This document shows, piece after piece, positions 47,778-56,991 of a DNA stretch of 64,000 bases. The notes under the pieces were generated by a model. It was not told the DNA's origin. It worked only from the letters and a program-made list of their open reading frames with translations, and made no database searches. The first letter of the stretch is position 1. Each line of letters opens with the position of its first letter. The translations under genes were made by a program, and so were the position numbers. Origin of the DNA: Phyllobacterium sp. OV277 (GTDB lineage Bacteria; Pseudomonadota; Alphaproteobacteria; Rhizobiales; Rhizobiaceae); assembly GCF_900104355.1 (NCBI RefSeq), contig NZ_FNIY01000006.1, positions 124,001 through 188,000 of the forward strand, given 5' to 3'.

Positions 47778-48961
47778 TCACCCAATGGTTTTTCTCACAT
47801 GGGGACCGGCGCAGCCTGATTGTTATCGCCATTCTGCTGGCGATTGCCTGTCTCGTACCTCTTCTCAACCTGCTGGTGCCTGATACGTCGCCCCTGCATG
47901 TGCCGACTTATCTGGTTTCGCTGCTTGGCAAATATCTGACCTATGCGATGCTGGCCGTTGCGCTTGATCTCGTCTGGGGTTTCTGCGGCATTCTCTCGCT
48001 TGGTCATGGCGCTTTCTTTGCACTCGGCGGTTATGCCATGGGCATGTATTTGATGCGCCAGATCGGCCCACGCGGAGTCTATGCCGATCCCGTCCTGCCC
48101 GATTTCATGGTGTTCCTGAACTGGAAGGAACTGCCGTGGTTCTGGCATGGTTTTGATCATTTCTGGTTTGCAGCCCTGATGGTGGTGCTGGTGCCCGGTG
48201 CGCTGGCCTTCGGCTTTGGCTGGCTAGCGTTCCGCTCGCGTGTAACGGGCGTGTATCTTTCCATCATTACCCAGGCTTTGACCTATGCTCTGCTGCTGGC
48301 ATTCTTCCGCAACGATATGGGTTTTGGCGGCAATAATGGCTTGACCGATTTCAAGGATATTCTCGGCTTCAACGTGCAGGCGGGCACGACCCGTTCCGCG
48401 CTCTTTGCCGCCACGGCGCTGTTTCTGGCACTCGCTGTTTTTGTGTCCAGCTTCATCATCCGTTCCAAGCTCGGCAAGGTGCTGGTTGGTGTGCGCGATG
48501 CGGAAAGCCGTATGCGCTTTCTCGGTTATCGCGTCGACCGCTACAAGCTCTTCGTCTGGACCATCTCGGCCATGATGGCGGGCATTGCCGGTGCACTCTA
48601 TGTGCCGCAGGTGGGTATTATCAATCCATCCGAGTTCGAGCCTGCTAATTCCATCGAGGCAGTCATATGGGTGGCGGTTGGCGGTCGCGGTACGATTGTC
48701 GGTCCCATTATCGGGGCCGTGCTGGTCAATTTCGGCAAAACCTATTTTACGGCGGCTTTCCCGGAAATCTGGCTGTTCGCGCTTGGCGCACTGTTCATCC
48801 TCGTCACGCTGTTCCTGCCCAAGGGCATTCTTGGACTTTACGGTTCGTGGAAAACGCGACAAGCCAATCGCGCCGCGCGGGAAGATGATGAGATCTTGCC
48901 TCCGGTCGTCAAGCAAAACGGCACGCTCATGCCAACACCCGAACCTCAGGCTGCGGAGTAG
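47774..48961 (+). CDS. urtC: Urea ABC transporter permease UrtC
   Basis: Second inner-membrane permease, LivM type, 395 residues with about ten membrane segments; typical stretches include LDLVWGFCGILSLGHGAFFALGGYAMGMYLM and NNGLTDFKDILGF, and VGVRDAESRMRFLGYRVDRYK, the coupling loop to the ATPases. Starts in an ATGA overlap with urtB and is followed 4 bases later by urtD. Confidence 0.95.
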   Translation: MITQWFFSHGDRRSLIVIAILLAIACLVPLLNLLVPDTSPLHVPTYLVSLLGKYLTYAMLAVALDLVWGFCGILSLGHGAFFALGGYAMGMYLMRQIGPRGVYADPVLPDFMVFLNWKELPWFWHGFDHFWFAALMVVLVPGALAFGFGWLAFRSRVTGVYLSIITQALTYALLLAFFRNDMGFGGNNGLTDFKDILGFNVQAGTTRSALFAATALFLALAVFVSSFIIRSKLGKVLVGVRDAESRMRFLGYRVDRYKLFVWTISAMMAGIAGALYVPQVGIINPSEFEPANSIEAVIWVAVGGRGTIVGPIIGAVLVNFGKTYFTAAFPEIWLFALGALFILVTLFLPKGILGLYGSWKTRQANRAAREDDEILPPVVKQNGTLMPTPEPQAAE

Positions 48962-48965
48962 TCCC

Positions 48966-49712
48966 ATGAAGGCCAAGGACACACTGCTTTATCTCGATGG
49001 TGTTTCGGTTTCCTTCGATGGTTTCCGGGCCATCAACAATCTTTCGCTTGTACTGCAATCGGGTGAAATGCGCGCTATTATCGGGCCCAATGGTGCGGGA
49101 AAGACGACGATGATGGACATCATCACCGGCAAGACCAAGCCGGATACCGGCGATGTCTATTTCAATGGCACTGTCGATCTGACCGGGCACGACGAGGCTG
49201 ACATTGCCATGCTCGGCATTGGCCGCAAGTTTCAGAAACCGACTGTTTTTGAAAGCCATACGGTGGAAGACAATCTGGTGCTGGCGCTTTCGGGGCCACG
49301 CTCGGCCTTGTCAGCGCTGTTCCATCGCCAGAGCAAGGACGAGGCCGACCGTATCCACGAAATCCTCTACACAATCAGGCTGTTTGAAAAGCGCCATTGG
49401 CTGGCGGCCAACCTGTCCCATGGCCAAAAACAATGGCTGGAGATCGGCATGCTTTTGGCGCAGGACCCGAAATTGCTGCTGGTCGACGAGCCGGTGGCTG
49501 GGATGACCGATGCGGAAACGGCTGAAACCGCCAAGCTCCTGCGCGATATCGCCCGTACCCGCTCGGTTATCGTGGTGGAACATGACATGCATTTCGTGCG
49601 GGAACTTGATGTAAAGGTCACCTGCCTGCATGAGGGCTCGGTGCTGGCCGAAGGTTCGCTCGATCACGTCAGCAATGATCCGCGCGTCATTGAGGTTTAT
49701 CTCGGGCGATGA
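48966..49712 (+). CDS. urtD: Urea ABC transporter ATPase UrtD
   Basis: LivG-type ATP-binding subunit, 248 residues: Walker A GPNGAGKTT, signature LSHGQKQWLEIGMLL (the LSHGQ variant usual for UrtD), Walker B LLLVDEPVAGM and the H-loop VEHDMHFV. The C-terminal tail ends NDPRVIEVYLGR. The ATG at 48966 is 4 bases after urtC; earlier in-frame ATGs lie inside urtC. It is separated from urtE by 244 bases, mostly an inverted repeat. Confidence 0.95.
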   Translation: MKAKDTLLYLDGVSVSFDGFRAINNLSLVLQSGEMRAIIGPNGAGKTTMMDIITGKTKPDTGDVYFNGTVDLTGHDEADIAMLGIGRKFQKPTVFESHTVEDNLVLALSGPRSALSALFHRQSKDEADRIHEILYTIRLFEKRHWLAANLSHGQKQWLEIGMLLAQDPKLLLVDEPVAGMTDAETAETAKLLRDIARTRSVIVVEHDMHFVRELDVKVTCLHEGSVLAEGSLDHVSNDPRVIEVYLGR

Positions 49713-49746
49713 GGGTGCTCAAGGGAAACACGGCGCAGGAATGTGG

Positions 49747-49800
49747 TGGATGGTGCAGGGAGCGTGGTTCGTGGTTCGACAAGCTCACCATGAGGGAGAG
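49747..49800 (+). repeat. 54-bp inverted repeat, left arm (urtD-urtE gap)
   Basis: Left arm of a perfect inverted repeat whose right arm is 49872-49925. It contains a core TTCGACAAGCTCACCATGAG, similar to REP-like intergenic palindromes known from many Alphaproteobacteria. The gap contains no gene. Confidence 0.9.
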
Positions 49801-49871
49801 TGGGGATGCAACGCTAATCGCAAAGATTGCAGTACAAAGAGGGTGCAGAACTTGTCTCCCTTTCATCACCC

Positions 49872-49925
49872 CTCTCCCTCATGGTGAGCTTGTCGAACCA
49901 CGAACCACGCTCCCTGCACCATCCA
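49872..49925 (-). repeat. 54-bp inverted repeat, right arm (urtD-urtE gap)
   Basis: Exact reverse complement of 49747-49800, separated by a 71-base loop. Transcribed RNA would form a very stable stem of 54 pairs inside the urt operon, 32 bases before the urtE start. Confidence 0.9.
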
Positions 49926-49956
49926 TTGCTTTTGAAGCACAGAGAAAGAACTGATT

Positions 49957-50652
49957 ATGCTCACGGTTGAAAATGCTTCTCTTCATTACGGCGCGGCACA
50001 GGCTCTGCGGGGCGTATCGCTGGAAGTGAAACCGAAGACAATCACCTGCGTCCTTGGTCGCAATGGCGTTGGCAAGACCAGCATGCTCCGCGCCATTGTC
50101 GGCCAGCATCCGCTATCATCGGGTTCAATCAGCTTTGATGGCTCGCTATTGGGTAAGAAGCCACCCTATGACCGGGCGAGGGCTGGCATAGCCTTCGTGC
50201 CGCAGGGGCGCGAAATCTTTCCGCTGCTCACGGTGCGCGAAAATCTGGCGACGGGTTTTGCCGCCGCCAAGCGCGGCAACCGCAATGTGCCGCCGGAAGT
50301 CTATGAACTCTTTCCCGTCCTGAAAACGATGCTGGGACGGCGAGGCGGCGATCTGTCGGGCGGCCAACAGCAACAATTGGCCATTGGTCGTGCGCTGGTT
50401 ACGCGTCCAAGGCTGCTTGTTCTGGATGAACCAACCGAAGGCATCCAGCCATCGATCATCAAGGATATTGGCCGCGCCATCCGCTTTTTGCGCGACCAGA
50501 CGGGCCTCGCGATCCTTCTTGTCGAGCAATATCTCGATTTCTGCCGTGAGTTGGCTGACCATGTCTACATCATGGACCGCGGCGAGATCGTGCATTCTGG
50601 CAATGCGGCCAGTCTCGACAAGCCGGAGGTTCGCAAGTTCCTGACGGTGTAG
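49957..50652 (+). CDS. urtE: Urea ABC transporter ATPase UrtE
   Basis: LivF-type ATP-binding subunit, 231 residues: Walker A GRNGVGKTS, the signature LSGGQQQQLAIGRAL, Walker B LLVLDEPTEGIQPSI, and the LivF-like tail LADHVYIMDRGEIVHSG. Last transporter gene of the operon. An HTH regulator gene starts 6 bases after the stop. Its expression may be uncoupled from urtD by the 54-bp repeat. Confidence 0.95.
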   Translation: MLTVENASLHYGAAQALRGVSLEVKPKTITCVLGRNGVGKTSMLRAIVGQHPLSSGSISFDGSLLGKKPPYDRARAGIAFVPQGREIFPLLTVRENLATGFAAAKRGNRNVPPEVYELFPVLKTMLGRRGGDLSGGQQQQLAIGRALVTRPRLLVLDEPTEGIQPSIIKDIGRAIRFLRDQTGLAILLVEQYLDFCRELADHVYIMDRGEIVHSGNAASLDKPEVRKFLTV

Positions 50653-50658
50653 GAGGCA

Positions 50659-50988
50659 ATGATGATACCACGCACCCTTTACGACAGGCTCGTCAGCGAT
50701 GCCGAAATGGCGCGGGATCTTGCTGCTTATGACGAGGTCAAGGCGCGGATTGATGCAGGCGAAGAGGAACTGGTGCCGTCGGAAATTGTTGACCGCATAT
50801 TGGGCGGCGAAAACAAGGTTCGTGTCTGGCGCGAGTATCGCGGCCTTTCAAATCAGGAACTGGCACAGAAGGTCGGTATCAGCGCGTCCTATCTATCTGA
50901 TATCCAGAATGGCAAAAAAGAGGGCCGTCTCTCAACCCTGAAGAAAATCGCAGCTGTTCTTCGCGTCGATCTCGATGACCTTGTTTGA
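50659..50988 (+). CDS. Helix-turn-helix (XRE) regulator, antitoxin-like
   Basis: A 109-residue protein with a 50-residue N-terminal region (acidic, EEELVPSEIVDRILGGENKVR) and a C-terminal HTH of the Cro/C1 type (LSNQELAQKVGISASYLSDIQNGKKEGRLSTLKKIAAVLRVDLDDLV). The layout is that of antitoxins of RelE/ParE-type pairs, but no toxin gene lies beside it; urtE ends just upstream. AGGAGG is placed for the first or second ATG. Could be a local regulator co-transcribed with urtE. Function uncertain. Confidence 0.82.
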   Translation: MMIPRTLYDRLVSDAEMARDLAAYDEVKARIDAGEEELVPSEIVDRILGGENKVRVWREYRGLSNQELAQKVGISASYLSDIQNGKKEGRLSTLKKIAAVLRVDLDDLV

Positions 50989-51058
50989 GGTAGTGACTGG
51001 CTTGCTCTTGCTGTAGGCGGGTAATCATCGCTAGAGTCTCCCCGGAGGAGCAATTTCG

Positions 51059-51955
51059 ATGATCGACAAGCTGGAATTTTTCATCGCCTTGGCACGCAAC
51101 GAGCATTTTGGCCGGGCGGCGGAAGAGTGTGGCGTGACCCAGCCCACGCTATCAGCAGCAATCAGGCAATTGGAAGACACGCTCGGTGTGGTGCTGGTTC
51201 AGCGCGCATCCCGCTATAAGGGCCTGACATCAGAAGGTCAGCGGGTGCTGGAATGGGCGCGCCGTATCGTCGGTGATACCAGAACGATGCGCGAGGAAAT
51301 CCGTGCCGCGCGTTATGGCCTGTCGGGGCACGTTAAAATAGCGGCCATTCCGACGGCGCTGGCCATGGTTTCGCGCTTGACGACGCCCTTTCGTGAAAAG
51401 CATCCTGACGTAACCTTTTCCGTCACCTCGCGCACTTCGCTCGAAGTCCTCACCCTGCTCAGCAATTTCGAGATCGATGCCGGAATTAGCTATCTCGATA
51501 ACGAGCCGCTGGGGCGTGTGACCTCGGTTCCGCTGTACTCGGAGCGCTATCAGCTGATCACCTCGACGGGCAGCACCTATTCCGATCGCGAATTTGTGAC
51601 CTGGGCGGAGGTCGGGCAATTGCCGCTCTGTTTGCTCACCATGGACATGCAGAATCGCCGTATTATCAATAAACATTTGCAGGAAGCCGGGGTTGAGGTG
51701 CATCCAACGCTCGAATCCAATTCGATGATTGTGCTGTTCTCGCATATCCGGACGGGCAAGTGGGCGAGCATCATGCCACTTAACCTTGCGGAAACGCTCG
51801 GCTTTTCCGAACCTATCCGTGCCATCCCGATTGTTGAGCCGGATGCACGTCATCTGGTTGGATTGGTCGCGGCGGATCGCGAACCCCATACGCCTCTGGT
51901 TTCGGCGTTGCTGCACGAGGCCCGGGCGCTGGCGATAGAGCTGAATATGGTTTGA
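51059..51955 (+). CDS. LysR family regulator, probable regulator of the formate dehydrogenase operon
   Basis: A 298-residue LTTR: N-terminal winged helix (IALARNEHFGRAAEECGVTQPTLSAAIRQLEDTLGVVLVQR) and a periplasmic-binding-protein-like effector domain. GGAGGAG precedes the ATG. It lies just upstream of, and in the same direction as, the fds operon; related genomes often name such a regulator FdsR. A dyad between it and fdsG is a candidate binding site. Activation by formate is inferred, not shown. Confidence 0.87.
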   Translation: MIDKLEFFIALARNEHFGRAAEECGVTQPTLSAAIRQLEDTLGVVLVQRASRYKGLTSEGQRVLEWARRIVGDTRTMREEIRAARYGLSGHVKIAAIPTALAMVSRLTTPFREKHPDVTFSVTSRTSLEVLTLLSNFEIDAGISYLDNEPLGRVTSVPLYSERYQLITSTGSTYSDREFVTWAEVGQLPLCLLTMDMQNRRIINKHLQEAGVEVHPTLESNSMIVLFSHIRTGKWASIMPLNLAETLGFSEPIRAIPIVEPDARHLVGLVAADREPHTPLVSALLHEARALAIELNMV

Positions 51956-51969
51956 GTTGAGTTGAGCTT

Positions 51970-51986
51970 GATAGGATTCTTCTATC
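51970..51986. promoter_or_regulatory. Candidate LysR binding dyad before fdsG
   Basis: GATAG-gattctt-CTATC, an imperfect T-N11-A type element extended on both sides by TT..AA. It lies 15 bases after the LysR stop and about 90 bases before fdsG, the usual position for an LTTR recognition site. Confidence 0.5.
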
Positions 51987-52073
51987 GATCAACGAGACTG
52001 GTATATTGATTTATCACCCTGCTTTTGATCTGTTCTAATATACGAGGAGAATTTAGGGAGGGCACTGCACAAA

Positions 52074-52547
52074 ATGCAGACCGCAAGTACCGATATCGCT
52101 GGGAGAGCGATAGGCATTATCGATCAATTAAAGGGTGAAGAAGGTCCGCTCCTTCCGATTCTGCATGAGTTGCAGGGGGAGTTCGGCTATGTGCCGCAGG
52201 AAACCTTGCCACTGATTGCACAGGCGCTGAATATATCGCGCGCCGAGGTGCACGGTGTCGTTACATTCTATCATGATTATCGCGATCATCCGGCTGGCCG
52301 GCATGTGCTGAAGCTGTGCCGGGCCGAAGCCTGTCAATCAATGGGTGGTGACGCCATGGCCCAAAAGGCTCGCGAGCTGCTCGGCATCGACTGGCATGGA
52401 ACCACCGCCGATGGCGCGGTGACGCTGGAGCCGGTGTATTGTCTCGGCCTTTGCGCCTGCGCCCCCGCAGCCATGCTTGACGGCGAGGTTATCGGCCGTC
52501 TTGATGATGAAAAGCTTGAAGAAATCAGCGCGGGAGTGCGGCTATGA
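52074..52547 (+). CDS. fdsG: NAD-dependent formate dehydrogenase gamma subunit FdsG
   Basis: NuoE-like [2Fe-2S] subunit that passes electrons from the molybdenum site toward NAD+. 157 residues with the four cluster cysteines C82, C87, C123 and C127 (CRAEAC, CLGLCAC). The start ATG at 52074 is preceded by GGGAGGG. It overlaps fdsB by 4 bases. First gene of fdsGBA-fdhD-fdsD. Confidence 0.93.
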   Translation: MQTASTDIAGRAIGIIDQLKGEEGPLLPILHELQGEFGYVPQETLPLIAQALNISRAEVHGVVTFYHDYRDHPAGRHVLKLCRAEACQSMGGDAMAQKARELLGIDWHGTTADGAVTLEPVYCLGLCACAPAAMLDGEVIGRLDDEKLEEISAGVRL

Positions 52548-54100
52548 CGGTCACATTCTATGTCCCGCGCGATTCCGGATCGCTTGCTCTGGGCGCTGAA
52601 AAAGTTGTCCGCAAGCTGCATGAAGAGATTACGTCCCGTAAACTTGATGCGCGCATTGTCCGCAATGGTTCGCGCGGCATGTACTGGCTGGAACCGATGG
52701 TCGAAGTGGAGACACCTCAAGGCCGTGTTGCCTATGGGCCGGTGAAACCATCCGATCTGACTTCATTGTTTGATTCCGGTATAGCGGAAGGCAAGACGCA
52801 TCCCCTCTATCTTGGCCTGACGGAAGAGTTGCCGTTCCTGGCAAAACAGACACGCCTGACCTTTGCGCGCTGCGGTATCACCGATCCTGTCTCGCTGGAT
52901 GATTATCGCGCCCATGATGGCCTGAAGGGGCTGGAAAAAGCCCTCGCGCTGACGCCGCTTGGGATCGTCACTGAGGTCACGGAATCGGGTCTGCGCGGAC
53001 GCGGTGGTGCAGGTTTCCCCACGGGTATCAAATGGAAGACCGTTCTTGATGCGGCAGGCCCGCGCAAATACATTGTCTGCAATGCCGACGAAGGCGATAG
53101 CGGTACATTTGCTGACCGCATGATCATGGAAGGCGATCCCTTCGTGCTCATCGAGGGCATGACCATCGCCGGTATCGCCGTCGGCGCCACCAAAGGCTAT
53201 ATCTACACCCGTTCCGAATATCCCCACGCGATTGCCGTGATGAATGAAGCGCTCGGTGTTGCGCGCAAGGCCGGGGTGCTCGGTGCGTCGGTGCTGGGTT
53301 CTGCCCACACGTTTGATATTGAAGTGCGTGTCGGTGCCGGTGCCTATGTCTGCGGCGAGGAAACCGCGCTTCTGGAAAGCCTTGAAGGCCGTCGCGGCAT
53401 TGTCCGTGCCAAGCCACCTCTGCCCGCGCATAAGGGCCTGTTCGGCAAGCCGACTGTCATCAATAATGTGATCTCGCTGGCTTCCGTTCCTGTCATTCTC
53501 GACAAGGGTGCTCCCTTCTACAAGAATTTCGGCATGGGCCGTTCGCGCGGTACCATTCCGTTGCAGATCGCAGGGAACGTCAAATATGGCGGTCTCTTCG
53601 AGACGGCCTTTGGCCTGACACTTGGCGAAATCGTCGATGATATCGGCGGTGGTACTGCAACCGGACGCCCTGTTAAAGCAGTGCAGATCGGTGGTCCGCT
53701 CGGCGCTTATTTCCCCCGCGAACTCTTCGATACACCATTTGATTACGAAGCTTTCGCCGCCAAGGACGGGCTGATTGGCCATGCCGGACTTGTGGTGTTT
53801 GACGATAGTGTCGACATGCTGAAACAGGCACGTTTCGCCATGGAATTCTGCGCTGTCGAATCCTGCGGCAAGTGCACGCCATGCCGTATCGGTTCGACGC
53901 GCGGTGTCGAGGTCGTTGACCGACTTGCCGCCAATATAGAGCCGGAAAAACAGATCAAGGTTCTGACCGATCTTTGCAACACGATGAAGTTCGGTTCGCT
54001 CTGCGCCTTGGGCGGTTTCACGCCCTATCCGGTCATGAGTGCTTTGACGCATTTTCCTGAAGATTTTCGTCCTGCGCCCGTCGCGCAAGCAGCGGAATAG
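52544..54100 (+). CDS. fdsB: NAD-dependent formate dehydrogenase beta subunit FdsB
   Basis: NuoF-like flavoprotein subunit, 518 residues, which binds FMN and NADH and carries a [4Fe-4S] cluster. An N-terminal thioredoxin-like part (residues 1-90) precedes the NuoF core (GLRGRGGAGFPTGIKW, VCNADEGDSGTFADR, VCGEETALLESLEGRRG). The cluster motif is ESCGKCTPC with C441, C444 and C447. It reduces NAD+ with electrons from FdsA through FdsG. Confidence 0.95.
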   Translation: MTVTFYVPRDSGSLALGAEKVVRKLHEEITSRKLDARIVRNGSRGMYWLEPMVEVETPQGRVAYGPVKPSDLTSLFDSGIAEGKTHPLYLGLTEELPFLAKQTRLTFARCGITDPVSLDDYRAHDGLKGLEKALALTPLGIVTEVTESGLRGRGGAGFPTGIKWKTVLDAAGPRKYIVCNADEGDSGTFADRMIMEGDPFVLIEGMTIAGIAVGATKGYIYTRSEYPHAIAVMNEALGVARKAGVLGASVLGSAHTFDIEVRVGAGAYVCGEETALLESLEGRRGIVRAKPPLPAHKGLFGKPTVINNVISLASVPVILDKGAPFYKNFGMGRSRGTIPLQIAGNVKYGGLFETAFGLTLGEIVDDIGGGTATGRPVKAVQIGGPLGAYFPRELFDTPFDYEAFAAKDGLIGHAGLVVFDDSVDMLKQARFAMEFCAVESCGKCTPCRIGSTRGVEVVDRLAANIEPEKQIKVLTDLCNTMKFGSLCALGGFTPYPVMSALTHFPEDFRPAPVAQAAE

Positions 54101-54109
54101 GAGCCAGAC

Positions 54110-56989
54110 ATGTCCCTCATTCATGAAATTGATTTCGGTACGCCAGCCTCCAAATCCGAGAAGATGATCACCCTGACCATCGATGGCAACGAGGTGACCG
54201 TTCCCGAAGGCACCTCCATCATGCGCGCGTCGATGGAAGCGGGTATTCAGATTCCAAAACTCTGCGCCACCGATATGGTCGATGCATTCGGTTCCTGCCG
54301 TCTTTGCCTGATCGAGATCGAAGGCCGCAATGGCACGCCTGCCTCCTGCACGACACCCGCCATGCAGGGGCTTGTCGTCCACACGCAAACCTCGCGCCTG
54401 AAGGATATCCGCAAGGGCGTGATGGAGCTTTATATTTCTGACCATCCGCTGGATTGCCTGACCTGCGCCGCCAATGGCGATTGCGAATTGCAGGATATGG
54501 CGGGTGCCGTTGGTCTGCGCGATGTGCGCTATGGCTATGAGGGCGACAACCACGTCTTCGCCAAGGCCGATAATGTTGCCAATGATCGCTGGATGCCCAA
54601 GGATGAATCCAATCCTTATTTCACCTACGATCCGGCCAAATGCATCGTCTGCTCGCGCTGCGTGCGGGCCTGCGAGGAAGTGCAGGGCACATTCGCGCTC
54701 ACCATTGAAGGCCGTGGTTTCTCCAGCCGCGTTTCGCCCGGTATGCACGAGAATTTCATCGACAGCGAGTGCGTTTCCTGCGGCGCCTGCGTTCAGGCTT
54801 GCCCGACAGCCACGCTAACGGAAAAGTCGGTTATCCAGATCGGTCAGCCTGAGCATTCCAAGGTCACCACCTGCGCTTACTGCGGCGTGGGCTGCTCATT
54901 CAAGGCTGAGATGCGCGGCGAAGAGCTGGTGCGCATGGTTCCCTATAAGGATGGCAAGGCCAATCGCGGCCATTCCTGCGTCAAGGGCCGGTTTGCCTAT
55001 GGCTACTCCACCCACAAGGATCGCATCCTCAACCCGATGATCCGCGAAAAGATCTCCGATCCATGGCGCGAAGTGTCATGGGAAGAGGCCTACAAATATG
55101 TCGCCAATGAGTTCCGCCGCATCCAGTATCAGTATGGGCGCAATTCCATCGGCGGTATCACCTCATCACGCTGCACCAATGAGGAAACCTACCTCGTGCA
55201 AAAGCTGGTTCGCGCCGGTTTCGGGAATAACAATGTCGATACCTGCGCCCGCGTCTGCCATTCGCCGACCGGCTATGGCCTGAACAAAACGTTCGGCACG
55301 TCAGCCGGTACACAGGATTTCGACAGTGTTGAGCATACCGACGTCGTCATCGTTATCGGTGCCAACCCGACCGATGGTCATCCGGTCTTTGCCTCGCGGT
55401 TGAAGAAGCGCCTGCGTCAGGGTGCCAAGCTGATCGTTATCGATCCGCGCCGTACCGATCTCGTGCGCTCGCCCCATGTCGCTGCCGCTCATCATCTGCC
55501 GCTGCGTCCCGGCACCAATGTTGCCGTTGTCACCTCGCTTGCTCATGTCATCGTTACGGAAGGTCTGTTCGACGAGCAGTTCATTCGCGAGCGCTGCGAC
55601 TGGGATGAGTTTCAGGATTGGGCGACTTTTGTGTCCGAACCTGAGCACAGCCCCGAAGCCATTGAACAACTGACCGGTGTATCGCCGCAGAGCCTGCGTG
55701 AAGCAGCCCGGCTGTTCGCCACCGGCGGCAATGGCGCGATCTATTATGGTCTTGGCGTCACCGAACACAGTCAGGGTTCGACAACGGTTATGGCCATTGC
55801 CAACCTTGCCATGGCCACCGGCAATATTGGCCGCAAGGGCGTTGGCGTGAACCCGCTGCGTGGCCAGAACAACGTCCAAGGCTCCTGCGACATGGGCTCG
55901 TTCCCGCACGAATTGCCCGGCTATCGCCACGTTTCGGGCGAAGCAACCCGTGATATTTTCGACAAGCTCTGGGGCGTCAAGCTGCAGGATGAACCCGGCC
56001 TGCGTATCCCGAACATGCTGGATGCTGCCGTCGATGGTACATTCAAGGGCATCTATATTCAGGGTGAGGACATTCTTCAGTCCGACCCTGACACAAAACA
56101 CGTAGCCGCTGGCCTTGCCGCCATGGAATGCGTTGTGGTGCACGATCTCTTCCTCAACGAGACTGCCAATTACGCCCACGTCTTCCTGCCCGGTTCTACC
56201 TTCCTCGAAAAAGACGGCACCTTCACCAATGCCGAGCGGCGTATCAACCGCGTGCGCAAAGTCATGAGCCCGAAGAACGGCTTTGCCGATTGGGAAGTCA
56301 CCCAGACGCTGGCCCAGACCATGGGCCTCAACTGGAACTACACCCATCCGTCGCAGATCATGGACGAAGTCGCATTGACGACGCCAAGCTTTGCCGGTGT
56401 TTCCTATGAGCTTCTCGACAAGGAAGGGTCCGTTCAGTGGCCGTGCAATGAAAAGGCGCCCTTGGGCACGCCCATCATGCACATTGAAAGCTTTGCCCGT
56501 GGCAAGGGCAAGTTCGTACGCACCGAATATGTGGCAACCGACGAGCGCACCGGACCGCGCTTCCCGCTGCTGCTGACAACCGGGCGTATCCTCTCGCAGT
56601 ATAATGTTGGTGCACAGACACGCCGCACGGATAATGTTGTCTGGCACGAGGAAGACCGGCTGGAAATTCACTCGCACGATGCCGAACAGCGCGGCGTGCG
56701 CGATGGCGACTGGGTGAAAATCACCAGCCGCTCCGGTGAAACCACTTTGCGCGCTCTGATCACGGATCGTGTGTCACCGGGTGTCGTCTATACGACCTTC
56801 CACCATCCGACGACGCAGGCCAACGTCATCACCACCGACTTTACCGACTGGGCGACGAACTGCCCGGAATACAAGGTCACGGCGGTGCAGGTTGGCGCGT
56901 CCAACGGGCCGAGCGACTGGCAGGTCAAATATGACGAGCAGGCCCGCCAGAGCAGGCGCATTGTCCAGACTCTGGATGCGGCGGAATAA
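54110..56989 (+). CDS. fdsA: NAD-dependent formate dehydrogenase alpha subunit FdsA
   Basis: Catalytic molybdenum subunit oxidising formate to CO2. 959 residues: N-terminal [2Fe-2S] (C52, C63, C66, C80), His-Cys [4Fe-4S] (H112, C116, C119, C125), two ferredoxin clusters (C178/181/184/188 and C221/224/227/231), a further [4Fe-4S] (C255/258/262/290), and the molybdopterin domains. The Mo ligand is C383 in VDTCARVCHSP, where E. coli FdhF has selenocysteine. No UGA codon is needed. AGGAG precedes the ATG. Confidence 0.96.
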   Translation: MSLIHEIDFGTPASKSEKMITLTIDGNEVTVPEGTSIMRASMEAGIQIPKLCATDMVDAFGSCRLCLIEIEGRNGTPASCTTPAMQGLVVHTQTSRLKDIRKGVMELYISDHPLDCLTCAANGDCELQDMAGAVGLRDVRYGYEGDNHVFAKADNVANDRWMPKDESNPYFTYDPAKCIVCSRCVRACEEVQGTFALTIEGRGFSSRVSPGMHENFIDSECVSCGACVQACPTATLTEKSVIQIGQPEHSKVTTCAYCGVGCSFKAEMRGEELVRMVPYKDGKANRGHSCVKGRFAYGYSTHKDRILNPMIREKISDPWREVSWEEAYKYVANEFRRIQYQYGRNSIGGITSSRCTNEETYLVQKLVRAGFGNNNVDTCARVCHSPTGYGLNKTFGTSAGTQDFDSVEHTDVVIVIGANPTDGHPVFASRLKKRLRQGAKLIVIDPRRTDLVRSPHVAAAHHLPLRPGTNVAVVTSLAHVIVTEGLFDEQFIRERCDWDEFQDWATFVSEPEHSPEAIEQLTGVSPQSLREAARLFATGGNGAIYYGLGVTEHSQGSTTVMAIANLAMATGNIGRKGVGVNPLRGQNNVQGSCDMGSFPHELPGYRHVSGEATRDIFDKLWGVKLQDEPGLRIPNMLDAAVDGTFKGIYIQGEDILQSDPDTKHVAAGLAAMECVVVHDLFLNETANYAHVFLPGSTFLEKDGTFTNAERRINRVRKVMSPKNGFADWEVTQTLAQTMGLNWNYTHPSQIMDEVALTTPSFAGVSYELLDKEGSVQWPCNEKAPLGTPIMHIESFARGKGKFVRTEYVATDERTGPRFPLLLTTGRILSQYNVGAQTRRTDNVVWHEEDRLEIHSHDAEQRGVRDGDWVKITSRSGETTLRALITDRVSPGVVYTTFHHPTTQANVITTDFTDWATNCPEYKVTAVQVGASNGPSDWQVKYDEQARQSRRIVQTLDAAE

Positions 56990-56991
56990 CG

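Noticed and set aside
49801-49871. Loop of the 54-bp repeat as a possible small RNA or mobile cassette
   Set aside because: 71 bases with no frame, no promoter and no transposase; only the flanking arms are informative.
52763-54748. 661-codon open frame on the minus strand across fdsB and fdsA
   Set aside because: It lies entirely opposite two clearly real formate dehydrogenase genes; the product has no recognisable domain and is a reading-frame shadow of GC-rich coding DNA.
55301-56677. 458-codon minus-strand frame opposite fdsA
   Set aside because: It overlaps the molybdopterin domain coding region fully and shows no protein-family features.
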